This document shows, piece by piece, positions 1 to 5,251 of a stretch of 10,384 nucleotides of DNA. This DNA is from Candidatus Dormiibacterota bacterium (GTDB lineage: Bacteria > Chloroflexota > Dormibacteria > Aeolococcales > Aeolococcaceae). A program made the position numbers and the translations under genes. The number at the start of each line of letters is the position of its first letter. Within the stretch, counting starts at the first letter, position 1. The stretch spans positions 817 to 11,200 of the forward strand of contig PLDZ01000206.1 of assembly GCA_003136295.1 (NCBI GenBank), read 5' to 3'. Below the pieces are notes generated by a model. That model saw only the letters and a list, made by a program, of their open reading frames with translations. It ran no database searches and was not told where the DNA came from.

Positions 1-1188
1 GAGCTCGGCAACGTGCCGGACATCGAGGACATCTCGACCATGGCGCGGATGCTCGAGCACGTGGGGGTGGCGGTCGAGCATCCGGACATCAACACCTGGC
101 GGCTGCACGCGGCCGCGCTGCGGACCACCGAGGTCGACCCCAACCTGAGCAGAAGGATGCGCGGCTCGTTTCTGCTCCTTGGCGCCCTGGTCGCGCGGGC
201 CGGTGAGGCGAGCATCGCCAAGCCGGGAGGCGATGACATCGGCATGCGCCGAGTCGAGCAGCACCTCGAAGGCCTTCGCCTCATGGGCGCGGAGGTCGAG
301 GAGCTCGAGGGCGGGTACGTCGCGCGCGCCCGCCGACTGCACGGCGCGCGTATCGCTCTCGACATGCCCACCGTCACCGGTACCGAGAATCTGATGATGG
401 CGGCGGTGCTCGCCGAGGGCATCACCGTGATCAGCAACGCCGCGCGCGAGCCGCACGTCTACGATCTGGCGCGATGCCTCATCGGCATGGGGGCGCACAT
501 CACCGGCGTGGGCAGCGAGTTGATCGTGATCGAGGGAAGCGGCGGGCTGCTGCACGGTACGACCCACAACGTCACGGCCGACTACATCGAGGCCGGCACG
601 TACATGATCGCCGCCGCAGCGACGTACGGCGACGTGCTTGTCGAACAAATGCGACCCAGTGACCTGCGCTGGCTGTTCAGCAAGCTGCGCTCGGCCGGGT
701 GCGACATCGTCGAAGGTGCGCACCATGTGCGTGTCACCTGCTCGCACCTCCGCGGTGTCGACATGACGACCTGGCCGCATCCGGGTTTCGCAACCGACAT
801 GCAACCGCAGTTCTGCGCGCTCATGACCCAGGCGACGGGAACAAGCGTGATCAGTGAAGCCTTGTACGAGAACAGGTTTCGCCACGTTGCCGCGCTCCAC
901 CAGATGGGTGCGCACATCGCCATCGACGGTCGCAGCGCGGTGATCAACGGTCCCGCGCGACTCCACGGCACGCGGATGAGCATCCCCGACATCCGCAGCG
1001 GCGCCGCGCTGGTCATCGCAGGACTTTGCGCCGAAGGAACCACCGAGCTGGAGAACGTCTTTCACCTCGAGCGCGGCTACGACGACCTCGAGACCAAGCT
1101 CGCGATTCTGGGTGCCGACATCGAGCGTCTCACCACCGACGAGCCGGGCAGCGAGGTGCGCGACCTCACCGGCGTGGTCGGCGACTGA
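1..1188 (+). CDS. murA: UDP-N-acetylglucosamine 1-carboxyvinyltransferase MurA, 5'-truncated by window edge
   Basis: MurA transfers enolpyruvate from PEP to UDP-GlcNAc, the first committed cytoplasmic step of peptidoglycan synthesis. Reading frame 1 is open from base 1, and the first visible residues (ELGNVPDIEDIS) align near residue 40 of E. coli MurA, so about 40 N-terminal residues, including the catalytic Lys22 region, lie outside. Visible family landmarks are RMRGS, the catalytic loop PGGDDIGMRR, NAAREP, the FATDMQPQF segment carrying the Asp305 equivalent, PDIRSG, and HLERGYDDLE near the C-terminus (Arg397 equivalent). The loop residue matching E. coli Cys115 is Asp (codon 232-234), as in mycobacterial and chlamydial MurA, which are naturally fosfomycin-insensitive. 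The C-terminus runs about ten to fifteen residues past the usual end. The MreB-like gene follows after 15 nt, suggesting co-transcription. Family assignment is secure; resistance is inferred. Confidence 0.95.
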   Translation, partial: ELGNVPDIEDISTMARMLEHVGVAVEHPDINTWRLHAAALRTTEVDPNLSRRMRGSFLLLGALVARAGEASIAKPGGDDIGMRRVEQHLEGLRLMGAEVEELEGGYVARARRLHGARIALDMPTVTGTENLMMAAVLAEGITVISNAAREPHVYDLARCLIGMGAHITGVGSELIVIEGSGGLLHGTTHNVTADYIEAGTYMIAAAATYGDVLVEQMRPSDLRWLFSKLRSAGCDIVEGAHHVRVTCSHLRGVDMTTWPHPGFATDMQPQFCALMTQATGTSVISEALYENRFRHVAALHQMGAHIAIDGRSAVINGPARLHGTRMSIPDIRSGAALVIAGLCAEGTTELENVFHLERGYDDLETKLAILGADIERLTTDEPGSEVRDLTGVVGD

Positions 1189-1203
1189 AGGAAGCCCCAA
1201 ACA

Positions 1204-2202
1204 GTGCTCGGCAAGAAGGTGGGCATCGATCTCGGCACGATGACGACGCGGATCATCGTCAAGGGTGAGGGAATGATCGCCACAGAGCCGACGGCTGTGG
1301 CGATACGCGACGGCGGCGTGCAGGCGGCCGCGTTCGGTGAGGCGGCGTTCGAGACAGCGGCAGGCGACGCGGAATTCCAACTGCGCCGCCCGATCGCCGG
1401 TGGCGAGATCGTCGACGGTGCATCGGCACGATGGCTCGTGAACCACGCGATGATCCGGGCGGCCGGACGGCAGCGGATCTTCAAACCCGACGTCGTCATC
1501 GCCGTCATGTCATCCCTGCCCGGCGGGCAGCGGCGCTCGCTGCTCGAGGCGGCCGCGCTCGCGGGCGCTCGCACCGCCTATCTGCTCGACGCACCGCTGG
1601 CTGCCGCGATGGGCGCGGGGGTCCGCCTCAGCGGCCCCAACGGTCACCTCGTAATCGATATCGGCGCCGGCAAGACCGACATCGCCGCCCTCGCCCTGGA
1701 GGGGACGGTGAGCGGACGCTGCCTGAGCGGCCACGGCGGATTGCGACTCCAGGCGTGCATCGCCGATCACGTGCGCCGGGAACACGGGGTCGCGCTCGAT
1801 ACGCCGACTCTCGACGAGGTGGTCGCGTCGCTCGCCCGGGTGGGACCCCACGAGGAGCGCCGGCTTGAGGTGATGGGCCGGGGCGAGCGCGGCGAGCAGC
1901 GCCTGACCATCACCTCGACCGAGTTGAACGCCTGCCTCGATGCGCATGTGAAACCTCTCCTGACGGCGCTGGACGCCGTGCTCGCTGACACACCGGAGCG
2001 GTTGGTGCCCGACATCCAGCGCGAGGGCATCCTGCTCTGCGGCGGTGGTGCGCGCCTCGAGGGACTCGACAGTGCGATCGCGAGCGCCACCGGGATCGAG
2101 GTCCATCGCGACAGCCAGCCGCAGCTCTGCGCCGTGCGCGGGACAGGCTATGCGCTCGACAACCTCGACGTCCTCAAGCGGGCGCTGATGTATATCCGCT
2201 GA
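1204..2202 (+). CDS. mreB: MreB/Mbl-like bacterial actin
   Basis: This 332-aa protein has the usual MreB length and the actin-fold nucleotide motifs in order: phosphate-1 VGIDLGTMTTR (residues 6-16), phosphate-2 LVIDIGAGKTDI (149-160) and the adenosine motif GILLCGGGARLEGLD (275-289). MreB forms membrane-bound filaments that guide cell-wall synthesis. The protein is divergent: the MreB phosphate-2 signature DIGGGTTE reads DIGAGKTD, and the segment that is normally IEEPMAAAIGAG reads LDAPLAAAMGAG (128-139), so the acidic pair near the ATP gamma-phosphate is changed. Polymerisation or ATPase behaviour may therefore differ, or this may be a paralogue of a canonical MreB elsewhere. The start is GTG, chosen because AAGGAAG at 1188-1194 sits 9 nt before it. 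It follows murA after 15 nt, consistent with one operon. MreB-like is sure; strict orthology is not. Confidence 0.85.
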   Translation: MLGKKVGIDLGTMTTRIIVKGEGMIATEPTAVAIRDGGVQAAAFGEAAFETAAGDAEFQLRRPIAGGEIVDGASARWLVNHAMIRAAGRQRIFKPDVVIAVMSSLPGGQRRSLLEAAALAGARTAYLLDAPLAAAMGAGVRLSGPNGHLVIDIGAGKTDIAALALEGTVSGRCLSGHGGLRLQACIADHVRREHGVALDTPTLDEVVASLARVGPHEERRLEVMGRGERGEQRLTITSTELNACLDAHVKPLLTALDAVLADTPERLVPDIQREGILLCGGGARLEGLDSAIASATGIEVHRDSQPQLCAVRGTGYALDNLDVLKRALMYIR

Positions 2203-2268
2203 AAATTGTGATCACCTTTCTCAATCGGCACATGCTCTCGTGGTGATGGGAAGAAGGCGGGCGACGGG
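2203..2268 (+). other. intergenic region after mreB-like gene
   Basis: This 66-nt gap is AT-richer than its surroundings. It holds the 8-bp palindrome GTGATCAC (2208-2215) and a loose inverted repeat ATCACC (2211-2216) / GGTGAT (2242-2247) with a 25-nt loop. Neither has a U-tract, so no terminator is called. The ribosome binding site of the following gene lies at 2251-2257. It may hold a promoter for the small gene, but no convincing -35/-10 pair is visible. Confidence 0.3.
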
Positions 2269-2631
2269 ATGACCGACGAGCGGATGGACATCGAGCGCGA
2301 CGAGCACGCGCCTCTGGCACCCAAAACGCAGGGAGGCAGGCAACCCCCTGGTGGTAGCCCACCAGCGCCACCCGGCACTGACGAGTTCGGGAGACCAGAT
2401 CAGCCTGAAAGGACCCCTTTCGAGGCGCTCATGTACACCGCGAAGTGGCGCGGCTTTCTGTACAAGTCAGAACTCATGGCGCTGACCGAACTTTTGGACG
2501 AACAAGTCGGCGCGATCCCAAATCCGGGGCTGCTGCGAGCCCTCGTCGCTACACCTCGGCGTCGCAGAAAAGCAGTCAACGGGATGTCACGCAGGCTCCG
2601 GGAAATGGGAATTGCGGTGAGGCGCGGCTGA
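2269..2631 (+). CDS. hypothetical protein, 120 aa, disordered N-terminus and basic C-terminus
   Basis: I do not recognise this protein with certainty. Residues 1-50 are acidic, then Pro/Gly-rich (GGSPPAPPG), and look disordered. Residues 50-118 look helical and basic, with EALMYTAKWRGFLYKSELMAL, TPRRRRKAV and a terminal RRLREMGIAV. The pattern of a short helix, a GFLYKSEL turn and an ending LREMGIAV faintly resembles sigma-70 region 1.1, which ends in motifs such as LEEMGIEV, but this is a weak resemblance by eye and no other sigma region follows. The ATG start has AAGAAGG at 2251-2257, 11 nt upstream; ATG 2284 is an alternative. A hairpin 8 nt after the stop suggests that transcription ends here. 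Codon bias is weaker than in the flanking conserved genes. Existence is likely; function is unknown. Confidence 0.55.
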   Translation: MTDERMDIERDEHAPLAPKTQGGRQPPGGSPPAPPGTDEFGRPDQPERTPFEALMYTAKWRGFLYKSELMALTELLDEQVGAIPNPGLLRALVATPRRRRKAVNGMSRRLREMGIAVRRG

Positions 2632-2639
2632 GACGTCCC

Positions 2640-2669
2640 GAGAGGGAAGACACCGAGCTATTCCCTCTT
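2640..2669 (+). terminator. stem-loop after the 120-aa gene, candidate intrinsic terminator
   Basis: AGAGGGAA (2641-2648) is perfectly complementary to TTCCCTCT (2661-2668), with a 12-nt loop and a possible extra G-U pair at the base. It starts 8 nt after the stop at 2631 and lies before the next gene. The downstream arm and following bases are pyrimidine-rich (TTCCCTCTTC) but contain no run of Ts, so it may be a weak intrinsic terminator or an mRNA 3' stabilising hairpin. Confidence 0.4.
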
Positions 2670-2702
2670 CGTACCTATTCGTGAGCTATCGTTTGCGGTG
2701 AG

Positions 2703-3305
2703 ATGGGTGAGATGAAGGAAGGTGGGAAGCCGGAGAAGCAAAGGCCACCCCGCTGGGATTCGTACCCGCTGCCGGGCAAGTTCTCGACCCCGCGCTGGGA
2801 CGCGGGGGTGCGCTACTGGCCGGGGGCTGTCATCCTCGGGAGTGCGCTTCCGCTCTGGGTCGGACTCACAGTCGCCTTCGGCTTGAGCAACGGCGACAGT
2901 TTCGCTGCCGCCGCGCTCGTAACCGCTGCTGTCGTCGCCAGCTACCCGAGTGCGCTGATTCTCCTGCCGATACGAAAGCGTCTCGTTCCCCGAGAGGTCG
3001 GTTCCGCGGCATCGGCAGCACCAATGCGCCTCTGGGTGGTCGGCTTCTTCTTATCCGCTGCGTTTTCTGCGTCCTGTGGACTGTTCTTTCATGTTGTGGT
3101 CGACGGGGGTAGACCGGTCGACCTCATGACCTTCCTTGGGTTATATGGATTGGAATACGGTTCTCTCGTCAGCAGCGGATGGTGCATCCGGAAGGCTGTA
3201 GCGTGGGAGCAATGGCGTAATCGGCCACGGAAGCGGGGACGCAGGTCGCCGCGGAACGGTGATGGTGCGCCGACGGGAGCAGCGACCGTAGGGCAGCTGC
3301 ATTAG
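2703..3305 (+). CDS. four-helix integral membrane protein of unknown function
   Basis: The 200-aa product has a basic, Trp/Pro-rich cytoplasmic-looking N-terminus (1-38) in which PRWD occurs twice (16-19 and 30-33). Four hydrophobic segments follow at about 41-61, 68-90, 108-133 and 141-162. The tail from 163 is strongly basic (RNRPRKRGRRSPR). Positive charges at both ends suggest that both termini are cytoplasmic. No enzyme motif, conserved polar pattern in the membrane or known family signature is visible, so no function is proposed. ATG 2703 is the longest start; ATG 2712 (Met4) is probably better because GGTGAG at 2697-2702 is 9 nt before it but directly abuts 2703. It lies between a candidate terminator (2640-2669) and a convergent zinc-finger gene, so it is probably monocistronic. 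Confidence 0.65.
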   Translation: MGEMKEGGKPEKQRPPRWDSYPLPGKFSTPRWDAGVRYWPGAVILGSALPLWVGLTVAFGLSNGDSFAAAALVTAAVVASYPSALILLPIRKRLVPREVGSAASAAPMRLWVVGFFLSAAFSASCGLFFHVVVDGGRPVDLMTFLGLYGLEYGSLVSSGWCIRKAVAWEQWRNRPRKRGRRSPRNGDGAPTGAATVGQLH

Positions 3306-3414
3306 ACGGTGACGAAACGCGACCGCAAGGACTAGGCAGTTACTCCGAAGATAGCCGCTGCCGGCGCAGCCTCTCCAAGAGGCTCCGTCAGGCTATAGGC
3401 TCATACCCAGTCCA
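3306..3414. other. convergent intergenic region
   Basis: This 109-nt stretch separates the membrane-protein gene (+) from the zinc-finger gene (-), which end towards each other. Apart from the hairpin at 3364-3388 I see no open frame of note and no RNA-gene signature. Confidence 0.4.
3364..3388. terminator. hairpin between convergent genes, possible bidirectional terminator
   Basis: AGCCTCT (3368-3374) pairs perfectly with AGAGGCT (3378-3384) around a CCA loop. After one C-C mismatch the stem continues with C-G and G-C pairs (3365-3366 with 3386-3387) and a G-U. It sits in the gap between two genes that converge. No T-run follows on either strand, so intrinsic termination is plausible but unproven. 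Confidence 0.4.
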
Positions 3415-3603
3415 TCAGCGTTTCCTGCGCAGCCATCCCGTGCCGGACCCCGACGGTGGCAGTCCCTCAGCGGTGAGGACCGCGTTGCATAGCGCGACGC
3501 ATCCATCGCAAATAAACGCGTCCTGCCCTGCAATCAGCTTTCTCACCTGGTGCTCAGACTTGTCGCAGAACGAGCAATGGTTCTCGCCCTCATGACGTTC
3601 CAT
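3415..3603 (-). CDS. stand-alone ClpX-type C4 zinc-binding domain protein
   Basis: The 62-aa protein is essentially only the N-terminal zinc-binding domain of ClpX: CSFC at residues 10-13, then KLIAG, FICDGC with Cys32 and Cys35, and VALCNAVL. Four cysteines in CxxC-x18-CxxC spacing match the treble-clef zinc site. In ClpX this domain dimerises and binds adaptors and some substrates; the AAA+ ATPase module that follows it in ClpX is absent here. The C-terminus is a short Gly/Ser linker with a basic end (WLRRKR). No AAA+ remnant is seen downstream, so this looks like an independent small gene rather than a truncation, but the neighbourhood beyond 3415 is a different gene. Similar stand-alone proteins are known as uncharacterised ClpX C4-type zinc finger proteins. 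It is preceded by a good promoter that would yield a leaderless mRNA. Its role (adaptor decoy, ClpX modulator or unrelated DNA/protein binding) is inference only. Confidence 0.8.
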   Translation of the reverse strand: MERHEGENHCSFCDKSEHQVRKLIAGQDAFICDGCVALCNAVLTAEGLPPSGSGTGWLRRKR

Positions 3604-3609
3604 GCCTGA

Positions 3610-3637
3610 ACTCTACCCCACGTGCATGGTGCGTCAA
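3610..3637 (-). promoter_or_regulatory. sigma-70-like promoter giving a leaderless transcript of the zinc-finger gene
   Basis: Read on the minus strand, TTGACG (3637-3632) and TAGAGT (3615-3610) are separated by 16 nt, matching the -35 (5 of 6) and -10 (4 of 6) consensus. Only six bases lie between the -10 box and the ATG at 3603, so the start site would fall at or next to the A of the ATG. No Shine-Dalgarno sequence is present, which fits leaderless translation. Confidence 0.5.
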
Positions 3638-3743
3638 GAACGTCATTGCCCTGCCCGATTGCCGACGTGGCAAGCCGGAACCTTAGCCCTCGTCCCGGCG
3701 TACCTCGGAGACGAATGAGAACTCCGACAAGCCGTGGTCGGGC

Positions 3744-3755
3744 ATCGGGCCCGAT
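3744..3755. promoter_or_regulatory. 12-bp perfect palindrome upstream of lipoprotein gene, possible operator
   Basis: ATCGGGCCCGAT is a perfect inverted repeat with no spacer, ending 16 bp before the ATG at 3772. It lies in the 168-bp divergent region between the zinc-finger gene and the lipoprotein gene and could be a binding site for a dimeric regulator or a small hairpin in the 5' leader. No second copy was noticed in the window. Confidence 0.3.
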
Positions 3756-3771
3756 AGGACGAGTCGTTGAT

Positions 3772-4422
3772 ATGAACTTCACACGCCTGAGAGCGTTGAT
3801 CCTGTGCGTCTCAGGTGTACTCGTGAGCAGCTGTGCCGCAACATCTGTCGCCGTCGGTCTTCCCTCGGCAACACCGTCGGCGGCGCCAGGAAGTCAATGG
3901 GTCGTTGAAGATTTCCACGGGGACGGCCTCGTCGTGGCCCTCGATCACCCTGCCGCGTGGAAGAGTCAGCTGCAGCCGCTGAGTCTTCACTACGCGGCTA
4001 TGTTTGGCTTCCTGGCGAACTTCCCCCTGCAGCAGTTTTGCTCAAATCCCACAAGCTCAAGCTTCGAATGCATACCGGCGAAAGTGGGCAAGGTTCCGAT
4101 GGGCGGCGTGCTGGTCGACTTCGGCACTGACGGCTACGGTCCGGGGCCAGGGGCAAGGGTTCAGTTGCTGTCTCTTGGGACACCCACGACCGTCGATGGT
4201 CGCCGAACATGGGAGCTGTCAGGAAGCGGGTCTGCGTGCCTCGGTAGCGGTGCCGATCACTCGTTGACGTTGTGGATAGACGACGGAAAACCCGCAGGAT
4301 TGTTCGACATCAGCTTCTGTTGGCTCGGCGGTGCACCCAATTTGGCCGCTGATGTCCACAGGGTCGTGGCTCGGCTGAGCCTGCATCCCGATCCAACGAA
4401 TTCAGGACCCTTCCCATCCTGA
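3772..4422 (+). CDS. putative lipoprotein of unknown function (216 aa)
   Basis: The N-terminus is a clear lipoprotein signal: MNFTRLR basic region, hydrophobic LILCVSGVLV, and lipobox VSSC with the lipidated Cys at residue 21. The mature protein starts with a short Ser/Ala/Pro linker and then a globular part of about 170 residues with four further cysteines (FCSN, FECI, SACL, SFCW) that could form two disulfides outside the membrane. No known domain is recognised. The frame is open back to a GTG at 3622, but the extra 50 residues are Arg/Pro-rich and would bury the signal peptide, so ATG 3772 is chosen; AGGAC at 3756-3760 is the only weak ribosome site. It is divergent from the zinc-finger gene and followed, after 110 nt, by a second lipoprotein gene. 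The product is expected on the outer face of the cytoplasmic membrane. Confidence 0.7.
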   Translation: MNFTRLRALILCVSGVLVSSCAATSVAVGLPSATPSAAPGSQWVVEDFHGDGLVVALDHPAAWKSQLQPLSLHYAAMFGFLANFPLQQFCSNPTSSSFECIPAKVGKVPMGGVLVDFGTDGYGPGPGARVQLLSLGTPTTVDGRRTWELSGSGSACLGSGADHSLTLWIDDGKPAGLFDISFCWLGGAPNLAADVHRVVARLSLHPDPTNSGPFPS

Positions 4423-4532
4423 GCAGCTCGAACCAACGCGGAACCATCGGCCGAAACCGATACGGACTGGAGGATACTGAGCACAGATCAGGTTGGAAGC
4501 GAATTCAAAGAAGTGCTCGCGTGTCTCGCTGA
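4423..4532 (+). other. leader of the second lipoprotein gene
   Basis: This gap holds a weak 5-bp stem (ATCGG 4446-4450 / CCGAT 4457-4461), a GGAGG at 4469-4473 that is too far from any start, and AAAGAAG at 4507-4513. The last would serve a GTG at 4521, which opens only a three-codon frame (GTG TCT CGC) before TGA at 4530-4532. The TTG at 4533 follows immediately. Confidence 0.4.
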
Positions 4533-5231
4533 TTGGTCGTCGCTGCGGTAGCCCTGGTCGCCACTGCCTGCACCAGCTCGCCATCCTCAACAGCAACTCC
4601 GCCGTCCTCAACTGCGACAGCCAGCCTTCCGCGGTTCACAACGGACCCGCCGATGATCTCGGTCGACGGCTTTCCTGCGCCAGCCACATTCGCTGAGGCA
4701 TGCCGACTGGAGGCGTCGGTCTGCCTCGCAAGCACACTTACGGACACCGGCCTGCTTCCCGCCTCTCTCGACCGCCCGTTGAAGCTCCCCACCCTCCAGG
4801 CCGGCGAAGCCTGCCCAGTCACGCACTCGGCCGAGGTCGCCACGCTCGACTCTTTTCTGATTCCGAGGCCAGGCCCCGGGCCGGTATACCCCGACGGAGC
4901 AGTGGCCATGCAAGGCGTCGCGGTCCTGGGCCACGGCGGAAGCGTGAACGGCTGGGCCAACTTCAAGACCCTTTGGTTCAGCAGACCCTCGTATCAGGGC
5001 CCATGGGTCATCCGTGGGAAACAACTCGACGGCCCGTCGCCGGTCATCTTCGGTGAGCGACCGACGGTCAGCGAACTCGTGGTTCCCGCGGGACCCACCG
5101 TCAACGAGACAAACGACGGTTACCGCGAGGCTCCGGGCGGCACGTACATCCGTGGCCCCGGCTGTTACGCGGAGCAGGTGGATGGCCTTTCGTTCTCCTA
5201 CGTGATCGTCTTCCAGGTGGTCTCAGGCTGA
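4533..5231 (+). CDS. putative lipoprotein of unknown function (232 aa), start disrupted or unusual
   Basis: The frame starts with a hydrophobic stretch ending in a lipobox-like LVATAC (Cys13), followed by a Ser/Thr/Pro linker made of a 7-residue near-repeat (SSTATPP/SSTATAS, DNA 4581-4619), then a globular region with four or five cysteines (EACRLEASVC, GEACPV, GPGCYA). It is probably a membrane-anchored extracytoplasmic protein; I do not recognise the domain. The signal sequence is odd: from TTG 4533 it is only 12 residues and lacks basic residues. One codon upstream is TGA (4530-4532), and before it GTG TCT CGC would supply the missing Met-Ser-Arg with AAAGAAG 7 nt ahead. The gene may thus be a recent nonsense mutant, use reinitiation, or have a shifted start. 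The body is intact with no other stops. Confidence 0.6.
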   Translation: MVVAAVALVATACTSSPSSTATPPSSTATASLPRFTTDPPMISVDGFPAPATFAEACRLEASVCLASTLTDTGLLPASLDRPLKLPTLQAGEACPVTHSAEVATLDSFLIPRPGPGPVYPDGAVAMQGVAVLGHGGSVNGWANFKTLWFSRPSYQGPWVIRGKQLDGPSPVIFGERPTVSELVVPAGPTVNETNDGYREAPGGTYIRGPGCYAEQVDGLSFSYVIVFQVVSG

Positions 5232-5248
5232 GGGTGTCCCTCGTGGCC
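5226..5248. terminator. stop-codon hairpin between convergent genes
   Basis: GAGGG (5230-5234) pairs with CCCTC (5238-5242) around a TGT loop, and after a U-G pair and a two-base bulge GGC (5226-5228) pairs with GCC (5246-5248). It overlaps the lipoprotein stop codon and fills most of the 20-nt gap to the end of the minus-strand glycosyltransferase gene. No T-run is present, so termination is only suggested. Confidence 0.3.
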
Positions 5249-5251
5249 GGG

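Noticed and set aside
2208..2247. GTGATCAC palindrome and ATCACC/GGTGAT inverted repeat as a terminator or operator
   Set aside because: The stems are short, the loop is long and there is no T-run; repeats of this size are expected by chance.
3622..3771. Longer N-terminus for the first lipoprotein from GTG 3622
   Set aside because: The added residues are Arg/Pro-rich and would place the signal peptide internally. The lipobox fits ATG 3772, and the longer start overlaps the zinc-finger promoter.
3543..3782. A 79-codon minus-strand frame overlapping the ClpX-type zinc-finger gene
   Set aside because: It is out of frame with the conserved CxxC protein and has no motif; the zinc-finger frame explains this strand.
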